A stretch of 64,000 bases of DNA from Streptomyces hygroscopicus subsp. hygroscopicus (GTDB lineage: Bacteria > Actinomycetota > Actinomycetes > Streptomycetales > Streptomycetaceae), in NCBI RefSeq assembly GCF_030269125.1, contig NZ_BSSM01000001.1, positions 310,001-374,000 on the forward strand, written 5' to 3'. Under the pieces are notes generated by a model. It had not been told where the DNA came from and did no database searches. It saw only the letters and a program-made list of their open reading frames with translations. Of the stretch, positions 52,566 through 61,337 are shown one piece after another (within the stretch, counting starts at the first letter, position 1; every line of letters begins with the position of its first letter). The translations under genes were made by a program, and so were the position numbers.

Positions 52566-53429
52566 GTGAGTGAGCGGCGGGCTGCACCCACCGTGGGTCA
52601 GGTGGTGCTCGGCAAGCGGCTGCAGGAACTGCGGGAGGCCGCGGGGCTCAGCCGCGAGGAGGCCGCCGGGGTCCTGCGGGTGGCGGCGGCGACGGTACGG
52701 CGCATGGAGACGGCCGAAGTCGGACTGAAAATACCGTACTTGCAGGTGCTCCTGGAGACCTACGGGGTGGCGCGGGAGGAGGCGGCCGCGTTCGTGCGGC
52801 TGGCGGAGGAGGCCAACCAGCCGGGCTGGTGGCAGCGGTTCCACGATGTGCTGCCCGACTGGTTCAGCCTCTACGTCAGCCTGGAGGGCGCCGCCCGGAT
52901 CATCCGCTCCTACGAGCCGCACTTCGTACCCGGCCTGCTCCAGACGGAGGCGTACGCGCGGGCGGTGCTGGAGGCGGGGACCATCGGGCAGAGCGAGCCG
53001 GAGTCCGTGCAGCGGCACGTGTCGCTGCGCATGGAGCGGCAGCGGCTGCTGGAACGCGAGGATCCCCCGCACCTGTGGGTGATCATGGACGAGACGGTGT
53101 TCCGGCGCCCGGTGAGCACCTCCCCCGACGTGCTGCGCGACCAGTTGGACCGGCTCATCGAGTGCGCCGAGCGGGACCACGTCACGCTCCAGATCGCGGA
53201 GTTCGCGTCGGGCCCGCACCCGGGGACGTACGCGCCGTTCACCCTGTTCCGGTTCGCCGAACCGGAGTTGCCGGACATGGTGTTCACGGAGTATCTGACC
53301 GGCGCCCTGTACCTGGACGCGCGGCGGGAGGTCGCCGCGCATCTGGAGGTGCTGGACCACATGACGGCCCGAGCCGCCTCGGCGCGCCGCACGCGGGAGA
53401 TCCTGCGGGAGTACCGCGCGCGGATCTGA
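52566..53429 (+). CDS. XRE regulator with DUF5753 domain
   Basis: 287 residues, GTG start after GGGGAGGG. HTH: VLGKRLQELREAAGLSREEA, AATVRRMETAEVGLK. DUF5753-like part from about 95: IRSYEPHFVPGLLQTEAYAR, ADVTLQIAEFASG-like segment, GTYAPFTLFRF. No DUF397 partner gene follows, unlike the pair at 23,118-24,172. Same strand as the preceding XRE gene, 95 bases later. Confidence 0.93.
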   Translation: MSERRAAPTVGQVVLGKRLQELREAAGLSREEAAGVLRVAAATVRRMETAEVGLKIPYLQVLLETYGVAREEAAAFVRLAEEANQPGWWQRFHDVLPDWFSLYVSLEGAARIIRSYEPHFVPGLLQTEAYARAVLEAGTIGQSEPESVQRHVSLRMERQRLLEREDPPHLWVIMDETVFRRPVSTSPDVLRDQLDRLIECAERDHVTLQIAEFASGPHPGTYAPFTLFRFAEPELPDMVFTEYLTGALYLDARREVAAHLEVLDHMTARAASARRTREILREYRARI

Positions 53430-53485
53430 CTTCTGCGAGGCCGGGGTGCCGGGTCCTACGACGCCGGGGTGCCGCGCTCCCGCAC

Positions 53486-53543
53486 GGGGCGCGGCACCGA
53501 TGCGTCGACCGGTCGGGGCGCGGCACCGATGCGTCGACCGGCC
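53486..53543. repeat. Two tandem 29-bp repeats
   Basis: GGGGCGCGGCACCGATGCG continues to TCGACCGG; copies at 53486-53514 and 53515-53543 differ at one base. They lie between the convergent XRE and OsmC genes, with nothing coding in 53,430-53,564. Only two copies and no spacer, so not a CRISPR. Confidence 0.85.
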
Positions 53544-53564
53544 GGGTCCGGGCCGGGCCGGCGG

Positions 53565-53990
53565 TCAGGCCAGTTCGGCGGTCAGGGTGATGGTCGTACC
53601 GGTGAGGGCCTGGCTGACCGGGCAGTTCTTCTTGGCGTCCTCGGCGGCCGCCTGGAAGCCCTGCTCGTCCAGGCCGGGCACCTCGCCGCGCACGGTGAGG
53701 TGGATGCCGGTGATGCCGGTGCCGGGCTGGAAGGTGACGTCGGCCTTGGTCTCCAGCTTGGTGGGCGGGTTGCCGGCGCCCGCCAGGCCGTGTGCGAGGG
53801 CCATGGAGAAGCAGCTGGAGTGGGCGGCCGCGATCAGCTCCTCGGGGCTGGTCCTGCCGTTCGCCTGCTCGGCGCGCGACGGCCACGACACCGGCTGCTG
53901 CCCGATGCCGGACGAGTCGAAGCTGACGACGCCCCTGCCCTCAAGAAGGTTGCCTTCCCATTCGGTGTGCGCGGTGCGCGTGGTGGCCAC
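53565..53990 (-). CDS. OsmC/Ohr family organic hydroperoxide reductase
   Basis: 141 residues. Catalytic cysteines in AAHSSCFSMALAH (about 62) and KKNCPVSQAL (about 125), and the usual start TRTAHTEWEGNLLEGRGVV. Reduces organic peroxides in the cytoplasm. Convergent with the XRE gene and 112 bases from the phosphodiesterase gene. Confidence 0.93.
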   Translation of the reverse strand: MATTRTAHTEWEGNLLEGRGVVSFDSSGIGQQPVSWPSRAEQANGRTSPEELIAAAHSSCFSMALAHGLAGAGNPPTKLETKADVTFQPGTGITGIHLTVRGEVPGLDEQGFQAAAEDAKKNCPVSQALTGTTITLTAELA

Positions 53991-54102
53991 GATGGTTCCT
54001 TTCGCGAGGGGACGCGGTCCCGTTGCCGGGTGTCCGGGTTCCCTATCCGATCACATCCGGGCGGTGGAGGCGGGCGTTCGGCGGCGACCGTGGGACGCGT
54101 CG

Positions 54103-56205
54103 TCACGCCGCCCGCTCGTCCTCCTCGGCGGTGGCCGCGCCGAGCGGGACCTCGGGTCCGGACAGCTCGCCGAGCCAGCGGCGCAGCACCCGGTGCACCT
54201 GCTCGGCCCCGGTCAGCCGCTCGCTCTCGCCGATGGGCGCGGACAGCTCCAGCGGGGACAGCAGGAACGGTCGGGACTGGGCGCCGCCGAGCCCGCCGTG
54301 CGAACCGATCTGCTCCTCGAAGGCGAGCACTTCGCCGTCGGCCGGGTCGTACGCGGAGTTCACCATGATGTCGGCGGTGTGCGGGAAGGAGTGGGTGCGG
54401 CGGACCGCGTCGGCGGCACCGGGGCCGAAGCGGGCCAGCGGTCCGGGGTCGCGGTCGAGGTCGGCCAGCGGGATCCCGGTGCCGCCCGGACCGAGCACCA
54501 GGCCGTCGTGCTCCTCGCTCGCCACCAGCAGGAAGGCCACGCCGGGGTGGTTGGCGAGGGTGGTGAGCAGGGCGGGGTGGCGGGCGTCGATCTCCTCCCT
54601 GGTCATGCGGTGGTGCACGTCCGGGAAGGAGACGAGACCCAGGTTGCCGGAGGCCAGTACGACGGGCTCGCGACGGCGGGCCGGGCGGTGCCGCTCGCCC
54701 TCCTCCACCGGCCGGCGCAGGGCGGCCCGCACGGCGGCACGGGCCTCGGCACCGCTGTGCGTGCGCTCGGCCCGGCGCGGCACGGGCAGCCCGCAGCCGG
54801 CCCGCACGAGGTCGGTGAGGGTGAGGCCGTAGCGGGCGTGGAACGTCTCGCCGGGGCTCTGGCCGTGGTCGGAGAGGACCACGATGCGGTAGGGGCGCGG
54901 GGCGTGGTCGGCGACCCGGGCGAGCAGGGCGAGGCAGCGGTCGAGGCGCTGGAGCACCTTCGCGGCGTCGCGGCTGTGCGGCCCGGAGTGGTGGGCGACC
55001 TCGTCGTAGGCGACCAGGTCGGCGTAGACGGCGGTGCGGCCGGCGAGCATGTCGCCCATCACCGCGGCGACGACGACGTCCCGTTCCACGACGGTGGCGA
55101 AGGCGCGGACCAGCGGGTAGAGGCCGCCGCGCGAGACCCGGGGGCGCTGTCCCCGGATCCGGGCGCGGACGGACTCGCCGATCTCGCGGGCGACCTCGGC
55201 GGTGAAGGACAGGGCGGTGCGGACGGCGTTGGCCGGGTCGGAGAAATAGGCGAAGTACCCGGCGCGGGAACGGTTCTCCCGGCCCCGGCGGCGGGCCGTT
55301 ATGGACAGCACGAGGGCCTGCTCCCCGGCGCCGCCGCTGAAGAGGTTGCCCCGGCTCGCGCCGTCCTCGGTGAGCAGCCCGCCGTCGCCGGTGTGCGCGA
55401 CGGCGCGGCGCTGGAGTTCGGCGGCGCTCGTCGGCCGGTTGCAGACCATCACCTCCCCGCGGTCCTTCTCGTACCAGCGGAAGGCGGGCACGTCGTAGGT
55501 GCTGCCGTGCAGGATGCCGAGCTGGCTGGCGCCGGTCTGGCTGGACCAGTCGGTGTGCCAGGGCGTGAGGCGGTGGGTCGGGCGGGTGCCGTCGGCCCTG
55601 GGTCGCGCGCCCTCGCCCGCGGCCAGCCAGCGGGCGACCGTCGGCATCAGCCCCTCGGCCACGGCCCCGGTCAGCACGTCGTGGCCGACGCCGTCGAGCT
55701 GGAGGAACAGCACCCCGGGGGTGACCGGACAGGGCGGATCGGTTCCGCGCCGGCGGGTCGCGAGGCGGTGCAGCCGGCGCCGGTACGCCTCGTCGTCACG
55801 CACGGCCAGCGCCCCGCCCGTGGCCGAGGCCACGGCGGACATGACCGCGGCCACGATGACGGCCGTCTCCGGCGCGACCGCGCCCCGGCCGGACGGGTTG
55901 AGGTCCAGGGCGACCAGCAGCAGGGAGCCGTTGAGGAAGAAGACCAGCAGGCCGAGGATCAGGGCGGGGACGAGCAGCAGCAGCCGGACGAGCAGCGGCC
56001 ACACCACCGCGGACAGGATGCCGAACGCGCCCGCGCCGAGGGCGGCGGTGAGGGCGATCCGGGTGGCGCTGTCGCCGTCGGCGGACTGGAGCCGGAAGTC
56101 GGGCAGGAGCAGCGCGAGGACCAGCATGGTGAGCGTGGAGACGGCCCATACGACGACGCTGCGCCCGATCTGACTGGCGATCCGCCGCCACCGTACGCCC
56201 CGCAC
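54103..56205 (-). CDS. Membrane-anchored alkaline-phosphatase-superfamily phosphodiesterase
   Basis: About 700 residues. Four hydrophobic helices in the first ~130 residues (VVVWAVSTLTMLVLALLLPD, ALGAGAFGILSAVVWPLLV, LLVPALILGLLVFFLNGSL, VIVAAVMSAVASATGGALA) resemble a phage-holin-like/DUF membrane unit. The large metal-dependent hydrolase domain has LFLQLDGVGHDVL (first metal ligand Asp), TDWSSQTGASQLGILHGS (nucleophile Thr/Ser region), VVLSDHGQSPGE and SHGGLGG. GTG 56205 is preferred, with GGAGGAAG upstream; the 32-residue longer ORF has low-complexity Gly/Pro. Conserved in Streptomyces; substrate (phosphodiester or phospho-glycan) unknown. Confidence 0.87.
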   Translation of the reverse strand: MRGVRWRRIASQIGRSVVVWAVSTLTMLVLALLLPDFRLQSADGDSATRIALTAALGAGAFGILSAVVWPLLVRLLLLVPALILGLLVFFLNGSLLLVALDLNPSGRGAVAPETAVIVAAVMSAVASATGGALAVRDDEAYRRRLHRLATRRRGTDPPCPVTPGVLFLQLDGVGHDVLTGAVAEGLMPTVARWLAAGEGARPRADGTRPTHRLTPWHTDWSSQTGASQLGILHGSTYDVPAFRWYEKDRGEVMVCNRPTSAAELQRRAVAHTGDGGLLTEDGASRGNLFSGGAGEQALVLSITARRRGRENRSRAGYFAYFSDPANAVRTALSFTAEVAREIGESVRARIRGQRPRVSRGGLYPLVRAFATVVERDVVVAAVMGDMLAGRTAVYADLVAYDEVAHHSGPHSRDAAKVLQRLDRCLALLARVADHAPRPYRIVVLSDHGQSPGETFHARYGLTLTDLVRAGCGLPVPRRAERTHSGAEARAAVRAALRRPVEEGERHRPARRREPVVLASGNLGLVSFPDVHHRMTREEIDARHPALLTTLANHPGVAFLLVASEEHDGLVLGPGGTGIPLADLDRDPGPLARFGPGAADAVRRTHSFPHTADIMVNSAYDPADGEVLAFEEQIGSHGGLGGAQSRPFLLSPLELSAPIGESERLTGAEQVHRVLRRWLGELSGPEVPLGAATAEEDERAA

Positions 56206-56337
56206 GCCCGCCGCTTCCTCCGTTCCGGCCCCTCCCCCACCCCTCGGCGAGGACGCTGTCCCGGTCCGTTGGGGGGACCGGGCCGCCCCCCACCTTGTCA
56301 TACCGGGTGGGAACCACCCGAAGGGGTTACCGCGGTA

Positions 56338-56769
56338 TCACCGTCCGTCGTATCCGGCGGTCGGCATGGACAGCCGGCGGTGCACACGCGCCTTCATCTG
56401 CGCGTCGTACGACGGCTCCGCCCGCCCCACCGTGACCACCCGTACCCCGCGCCGCGCGCACTCGGCGGTGAACTCCTCCACGTCCGACACGGCCCGGCGC
56501 AGCACCCGCAGGCTGGGCGCGACGAACACGTCCACGCCGGGGCGCACGCCGTCCCACAGGGCGCGGTGGTCGAAGCGGAGTCCGCCGACGAGGAGTTCCC
56601 GGGCGACGACATAGCCGTGGTCGGCGGCCCAGCGGGCGCACATGGCGTGCTGGGTGCGGCTGTCCACGAGGAAGGGTTCGGCGTCGAGTTCCTCAAGGGG
56701 GGTCAGACTGGCGATGGCGATGACCCGTGCCGGTGTGCGCGCGCCGGAGGCGCCCCGCGGCTGTCCCAT
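56338..56769 (-). CDS. Serine-recombinase-like fold protein lacking the catalytic serine
   Basis: 143 residues. The pattern of a resolvase N-terminal domain is visible: start strand ARVIAIASLTPLEELDAEPF in place of Y-x-R-x-S, then SRTQHAMCARWAADHGYVVA (Q...C..A...GY), and GVRPGVDVFVAPSLRVLRRA with CARRGVRVVTVGR. The catalytic R and S are replaced, so recombinase activity is unlikely. Small actinobacterial hypothetical proteins of this kind exist; function unknown. GAGGGGGA precedes ATG 56769. Confidence 0.55.
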   Translation of the reverse strand: MGQPRGASGARTPARVIAIASLTPLEELDAEPFLVDSRTQHAMCARWAADHGYVVARELLVGGLRFDHRALWDGVRPGVDVFVAPSLRVLRRAVSDVEEFTAECARRGVRVVTVGRAEPSYDAQMKARVHRRLSMPTAGYDGR

Positions 56770-56853
56770 GGCGTCCCCCTCACCTCCGGTTTTCGCCGCC
56801 GACCCTACTCCTGCCCGTAGGCTTCGGACAGGCGCGTGAAGGAGGCGAAGAAG

Positions 56854-57627
56854 GTGCCGGTGGAGATCACCTGGTGGGGTCATGCCACCTGCACGATCGA
56901 GGATTCGAACACACGAGTGCTCACCGATCCTCTCTTCGCCCGTCGGCTCGCGCATCTGCGGCGCCGGCGGGGCGCGATCCCCCCGGACGAGGCGCGGCGC
57001 GCGGACGTGGTGCTCGTCTCCCACCTGCACGCCGACCATCTGCATCTGCCGTCGCTGGGGGCGCTCGACCCGGGCACGCGCCTGCTTGTGCCCCGGGGCG
57101 CACCCCAGGTGGTGCCTGGCGTGCGCCGGCTGCGACACCTGCGCATCACCGAGGTCGTCCCGGGGGACGGGATACGCGTCGGCGAGCTGCTGGTACGGGT
57201 GGTGCCCGCACGGCACGACGGACGGCGGCTGCCGGTGGGCCCGCACCGCTCGCCCGCGCTGGGCTTCGTGATCGAGGGCGAGGCTCGGACCTACTTCGCC
57301 GGGGACACCGGGCTGTTCGACACCATGGCCGAGTGGGTGGGCCCGGTGGAGGTGGCGCTGCTGCCGGTGGGCGGCTGGGGGCCGTGCCTCGGGGAGGGGC
57401 ACCTGGACGCGGGGCGCGCGGCGCGGGCCCTCGGCCTGCTGGCGCCTCGGGCGGCGGTGCCGGTGCACTACGGGACGTACTGGCCGATCGGCCTCGACGC
57501 GGTGCGGCCGCACGAGTTCCACTCGCCGGGAGACGAGTTCGTACGACTCGCCGCGGGGCTCGCCCCGGACGTGGCGGTGCACAAGCTGGGGCACGGGGAG
57601 AGCGCCCGGCTGGAGGTCGCCCGGTGA
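56854..57627 (+). CDS. MBL-fold metal-dependent hydrolase (UlaG-like)
   Basis: About 257 residues. TWWGHATCTIEDSNTRVLTD start and metal-binding SHLHADHLHL (about 60), with GDTGLFDTM Asp and PVHYGTYWPIG. Simple two-metal beta-lactamase fold; substrate unknown. GTG 56854 with AAGGAGG 8 bases upstream is preferred over GTG 56836. Its stop overlaps the DedA-like start (GTGA), so co-translated. Confidence 0.9.
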   Translation: MPVEITWWGHATCTIEDSNTRVLTDPLFARRLAHLRRRRGAIPPDEARRADVVLVSHLHADHLHLPSLGALDPGTRLLVPRGAPQVVPGVRRLRHLRITEVVPGDGIRVGELLVRVVPARHDGRRLPVGPHRSPALGFVIEGEARTYFAGDTGLFDTMAEWVGPVEVALLPVGGWGPCLGEGHLDAGRAARALGLLAPRAAVPVHYGTYWPIGLDAVRPHEFHSPGDEFVRLAAGLAPDVAVHKLGHGESARLEVAR

Positions 57628-58256
57628 GCTTGCTGCCCCCGGCCGCCGTGCTGGCCGCCGCGTCGACGTCGGCCGTGCCGCCGGAATCCACGCAACAGGC
57701 GCTCGGTTACCCGTCGTTGTTCCTGCTGGTGCTCATCGGCGCGCTGGTGCCGGTGGTGCCGACGGGAGCGCTGGTGAGTTCGGCGGCGGTGGTGGCGTTC
57801 CATCAGACGGCGCCGTTCGCGCTGGCGTTGGTGTTCGTCACGGCGTCGCTGGCCGCGTTCCTCGGGGACGCGGCGCTGTACTGGCTGGGGCGGCGGGGAA
57901 TGCGGTCGCGCAACGGGTCGCGGTGGCTGGAGGCGATACGGTCGCGGGCCCCGGAGGAGCGACTCGCGCAGGCACGGGGGAAGCTGGCGGAGCACGGGGT
58001 CGCGGTGCTCGTCCTGTCCCGGCTGGTGCCGGCCGGTCGTGTTCCCGTGATGCTCGCGTGTCTGATGGCCGAGTGGCCGTTGCGGCGGTTCTCGCGGGGG
58101 AACGTGGCGGCGTGCCTGGCGTGGGCGGCGACATATCAGGTGATCGGGATCGTGGGGGGCTCGTTGTTCCCGCAGCCGTGGGAGGGGGTCCTGGTGGCGG
58201 TGGTGCTGACGGTCCTGATCAGCGCGGTGCCCGGTCTGCTCCGGCGGGTTCGCTAG
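57624..58256 (+). CDS. DedA-family (VTT domain) membrane protein
   Basis: 210 residues with about five membrane segments (SLFLLVLIGALVPVVPTGAL, FALALVFVTASLAAFLGDAA, VLVLSRLVPAGRVPVMLACL, and others). The family's DxxxYWLGRRGM-like sequence (GDAALYWLGRRGM) and SRLVPAGRVP are seen. DedA proteins act in membrane lipid/undecaprenyl-phosphate flipping and envelope homeostasis. Coupled to the MBL hydrolase upstream. Confidence 0.9.
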   Translation: MSLLPPAAVLAAASTSAVPPESTQQALGYPSLFLLVLIGALVPVVPTGALVSSAAVVAFHQTAPFALALVFVTASLAAFLGDAALYWLGRRGMRSRNGSRWLEAIRSRAPEERLAQARGKLAEHGVAVLVLSRLVPAGRVPVMLACLMAEWPLRRFSRGNVAACLAWAATYQVIGIVGGSLFPQPWEGVLVAVVLTVLISAVPGLLRRVR

Positions 58257-58610
58257 GGGGTGTCCGATGGGTCAGCAAGCCTGCTGTGTCCGGTCAGTTG
58301 ACTGCAGTGACTCAGTTGACTGGCTCGACTCCCCGAAGGCTCATCAGGGGCGGCAGTCGCGTGCCCGACGGCGAAGGCGGCAACCGGCCCTGCGTGGCCC
58401 CTCGCCACGACCGCGTGAGCCCGAGGAGCCGGTGCGCCCATGCACCTTCGTGAACCAGCGGGCTACGCGCCGCGTCCTCCTGATGCGCGCCCCGTGCCGG
58501 GCGGGCGCTGTGCGAGGGAGAGCAGGGGACGGATGACGGGTGAAACGATCGATCGTCGGCCTGTTCGTCGGAGCCATGCTCTGGCTCTCGGCCGTGGACC
58601 AGCCCTGCGC
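58257..58610. other. Gene-free stretch with an 18-bp spaced direct repeat
   Basis: CAGTTGACTG occurs at 58295-58304 and 58313-58322 (18-base period). No ORF in the stretch has convincing codon usage or a recognised product. The rest shows nothing I can name. Confidence 0.5.
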
Positions 58611-59027
58611 TCAGAGTGAACGGTCGAATGCTTCCTGATCGAGCTGAATCTGTGGCATGTGCGTCTCCGCCCACTCTCGCAACTGTGACAGGGGTTGTGC
58701 CAACGACTTTCCACGCGCGGTGAGCCCGTAGAACACCCGTGGCGGAACGGAAGGCTCGACCCGGCGGGTGACGAGGCCATCCCGCTCGAGCGACCTCAGG
58801 GTCTGCGTCAGCATCTTCTGGGAGATCCCGGTCAGGGCTCGCTTGAGTTCGGTGAAACGAAGTTCGCCATCGGTCTGGTCGAGGGTCAGGACGAGCATTG
58901 TCGTCCACTTCGTGCCGACCCGGTCGAGCAGCTGCCTGGTGGGGCAGGCTGCATCGAAGAGGTCGCCGCGGTGAGGGGTTACCCCGAGGTGACCAGGGTT
59001 CCGGGAAGTGCCTCCTTGAACGTCCAC
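58611..59027 (-). CDS. HxlR-family transcriptional regulator
   Basis: About 138 residues. DAACPTRQLLDRVGTKWTTM, FTELKRALTGISQKMLTQTL, LERDGLVTRRVEPSVPPRVF and YGLTARGKSL give the typical HxlR winged helix with an N-terminal CP motif that may sense electrophiles. GTG 59027 has AGGAGA 7 bases upstream and leaves out an implausible N-terminal extension. Divergent from the hydrolase/esterase pair it probably controls. Confidence 0.9.
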   Translation of the reverse strand: MDVQGGTSRNPGHLGVTPHRGDLFDAACPTRQLLDRVGTKWTTMLVLTLDQTDGELRFTELKRALTGISQKMLTQTLRSLERDGLVTRRVEPSVPPRVFYGLTARGKSLAQPLSQLREWAETHMPQIQLDQEAFDRSL

Positions 59028-59084
59028 GGTCGGTCTCCTATGTTCGCCTGGTATCCGATAGTAACCGACTGGATGAGATGAACG

Positions 59085-59954
59085 ATGTTGACTGCCTACC
59101 TGGCGGACGCCCAAGCGCGGTACATCTCGGTGAACGACGTCCGCCTCGCGGTCGAGGTGGCGGGTGAGGGCCCCGCGGTCCTGCTGCTGCACGGTTTTCC
59201 GCACACGCGGGCGATCTGGTCCGACGTCGCGCCGCTGCTGACGGCGGCCGGGCTTCGTGTCGTCGCGCCGGATCTACGCGGTCTGGGCGACAGCGACCGG
59301 GCGACCGGCGGTTACCTGGCGACCGAGCTCGCCGGGGATCTGGTCGGACTCCTCGACGCGCTTGACATCGACCGGGCGCACGTCGTCGGCATCGACCTCG
59401 GCACCGCACCGGCGTTCGCGCTGGCGGCGGCCCACGCGCACCGCGTGTCCAGCCTGACGCTGAGTGAGGCGGTGATCGGCACACTGCCCGGAGCTGAATC
59501 CTTCACGGCGAGCGGCGCCCCCTGGTGGTTCGGGCTCCATTCGGCTCCGGGCGGGTTCGCCGAGGACCTGCTGGAGGGACGGGAAGACCGCTACATCCGG
59601 TTCTTCCTCGACGGCGGAAGCCGCCGCGGGCTCTCGGAGGCGCTGACCGCCCGGATCGTCGAGGCGTACTGTGGGCGGGAGTCCTTGCGGGCCGCTTTCG
59701 AGCATTACCGCGCGATGCCCGCGAACGCGGGCTGGATCTCCTCGTGGGTGACGCACAACGTGTTCACACTTCCGGTGCTCACGATCGGCGGAGGCGCCGT
59801 CGGCGAGGGCACCGCGCGTCAACTCGCCCCGTTCAGCGAGAAGCTGACCGCCAGCCTGCTGCCCAGCGCCGGCCACATCGTTCCGATCGACGAGCCAGAA
59901 GAGTTCTCGGCACTGGTAGCGCAGCACGTCAAGTCGGCGGAGGAGCGATCATGA
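59085..59954 (+). CDS. Alpha/beta hydrolase, epoxide-hydrolase-like
   Basis: 289 residues. VLLLHGFPHTRAIW oxyanion strand, nucleophile elbow VVGIDLGTAPAF with an Asp nucleophile (about 105, as in epoxide hydrolases and haloalkane dehalogenases), and base His in SAGHIVPIDEPEEF (about 267). It therefore likely opens epoxides or removes halides. Ends with an ATGA overlap onto the next small ORF. Confidence 0.9.
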   Translation: MLTAYLADAQARYISVNDVRLAVEVAGEGPAVLLLHGFPHTRAIWSDVAPLLTAAGLRVVAPDLRGLGDSDRATGGYLATELAGDLVGLLDALDIDRAHVVGIDLGTAPAFALAAAHAHRVSSLTLSEAVIGTLPGAESFTASGAPWWFGLHSAPGGFAEDLLEGREDRYIRFFLDGGSRRGLSEALTARIVEAYCGRESLRAAFEHYRAMPANAGWISSWVTHNVFTLPVLTIGGGAVGEGTARQLAPFSEKLTASLLPSAGHIVPIDEPEEFSALVAQHVKSAEERS

Positions 59955-60034
59955 CGAACAAGCGCACCGTCATCCTCAGCCCGGTCGAACGTCCACACCG
60001 CACCGGCCTCGAAACCAGGCAGGTGACAGCATGA
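59951..60034 (+). CDS. 27-residue ORF coupled on both sides
   Basis: MTNKRTVILSPVERPHRTGL and seven more residues, linked to its neighbours by ATGA overlaps at both ends. It resembles no complete family. It may be the 5' relic of a deleted gene kept as a translational bridge, or a leader peptide. Confidence 0.35.
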   Translation: MTNKRTVILSPVERPHRTGLETRQVTA

Positions 60035-60951
60035 CTCGTGAGCAACGCGAGCAGGTCCGCGAACTCCGGCGGAACTCGCCGCTCGACCTGGGTGGCGATC
60101 TCGACGTCCAACGGCCGCTGTTCGAACAGATCCTCAGCTCGCAGCCGGTGCCCACCGACGCCATCGTCGAGAAGCTCGACCTGGCGGGTGTCGCCGCGCT
60201 GTCGGTCACGATCAGCGGTGCGCCGCAACCGGTCGGCACCGCGCTCTACTTCCACGGCGGCGCGTTCGCACTGGGTTCGGCGAACAGCTCCTTGGGCTTG
60301 GTGAGCCAGATCGCCCGGCGATCGGGACTGCGGGTCGTCACCGTGGATTACCGGCTTGCGCCGGAGCACCCGGCACCGGCCGCGGCGACCGATGCCGCGA
60401 CGTGTTATGAAGCGCTGCTGGACTCGGGTATCGGCGCCGACGAACTGATCGTGATCGGGGAGTCCGCCGGAGGCGGGGTGGCACTGAGACTGCTCACGTC
60501 ACTGGTGGCGGGAGACCGGCCCGTACCGGCGGGCGCGGTGTTGCTGTCGCCCTGGGTCGACTTGACATTGGCCGGCGACTCGATGACGACGCGGGCGTCC
60601 GTAGACGTCGCGGTGAACCGGGAAGCGCTCGCCCGGCGCGTGCTCGACTACGCCGGCGAAGGTGCTACCGCGGCGCGGGAGCACAGCCCGCTGTTCGACG
60701 GCCTGCACGGGTTGCCGCCCACTCTCGTGCAGGTCGGAACGCACGAAACACTGCTCGACGACTCCATCCGGCTCGCCTCCCGCCTGGCGGCCGCCGACGT
60801 CTCGGTCATCCTCGACATCACCGCGGAAGTGCCACACGTCTTCCAGGGCTTCGCGCCGATCCTGGACGAGGGCGCATCGGCGCTCGACCGCGCGGGCCAG
60901 TTCGTCCGAACCGCGCTGGAACAACCGGCACGCGATCTTCTGCCCGGCTGA
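60031..60951 (+). CDS. Alpha/beta hydrolase fold-3 esterase/lipase (HSL family)
   Basis: 306 residues. The HSL oxyanion motif YFHGGAFALGS (about 72) and nucleophile GESAGGGVAL (about 142-151), with DYRLAPEHPAPAA between them. C-terminal Asp and His: GTHETLLDDS and ITAEVPHVFQGFAP. A short-chain ester hydrolase. Translationally coupled to the small ORF and to the epoxide-hydrolase-like gene, and probably under the same HxlR control. Confidence 0.92.
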   Translation: MTREQREQVRELRRNSPLDLGGDLDVQRPLFEQILSSQPVPTDAIVEKLDLAGVAALSVTISGAPQPVGTALYFHGGAFALGSANSSLGLVSQIARRSGLRVVTVDYRLAPEHPAPAAATDAATCYEALLDSGIGADELIVIGESAGGGVALRLLTSLVAGDRPVPAGAVLLSPWVDLTLAGDSMTTRASVDVAVNREALARRVLDYAGEGATAAREHSPLFDGLHGLPPTLVQVGTHETLLDDSIRLASRLAAADVSVILDITAEVPHVFQGFAPILDEGASALDRAGQFVRTALEQPARDLLPG

Positions 60952-61337
60952 CCCCCGTCATGAGAACGTCCGCCGGCCACATGTCTCACGGCGACGAGCC
61001 GGCCAGGAGGAGCGCATGGCCGAAACGACGCGAGCCGTTGCGCTCGACGCGCGGGCAGCTAGTACCCAGGTGATCTTCGCTGCGAGGGCGTGTTCTTGCT
61101 CGTGTCGCTGTCGGATCTCCGGCGGGAGCGCACTTCGTCGGCCAGGTCCTCGTCGACGCGCCGAAGGACGTCGTGCCGGCTCCGCAGGCGCCGCGCGATG
61201 AGCAGGTGGAGTCCCGCGCGGTGGTGGACACCGTGGTGGCTCTGCACCGGTGACCGCACCACCGGTGCGGGGGGGATGCGCACCAGCGCCGCGGGGATGG
61301 CGAGGCGCGGTTCTCCGCGCCCCTCGGCAGGGGCGCC
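60952..61337. other. Gene-free stretch with short coding-like relics
   Basis: An ATG at 61016 with AGGAG upstream gives MAETTRAVALDARAASTQV and then loses coding character. From about 61084 to 61253 another frame reads as a protein end (AHFVGQVLVDAPKDVVPAPQ ... VVALHR stop). These look like the two ends of a gene with its middle deleted, but neither is recognised. Confidence 0.35.

Noticed and set aside
53486..53543. Tandem repeats as a possible CRISPR array
   Set aside because: Only two abutting 29-bp units without spacers, and no cas genes anywhere in the window.
58540..58638. 32-residue ORF MKRSIVGLFVGAMLWLSAVD and 12 more residues, membrane-like
   Set aside because: Overlaps the 3' end of the HxlR gene, has only a weak ribosome binding site and no recognisable family; at most a relic of a transporter start.
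59050..59075. Possible HxlR operator in the HxlR/hydrolase gap
   Set aside because: GGTATC and GTAACC half-sites match only partly (4 of 6), too weak to call an operator.
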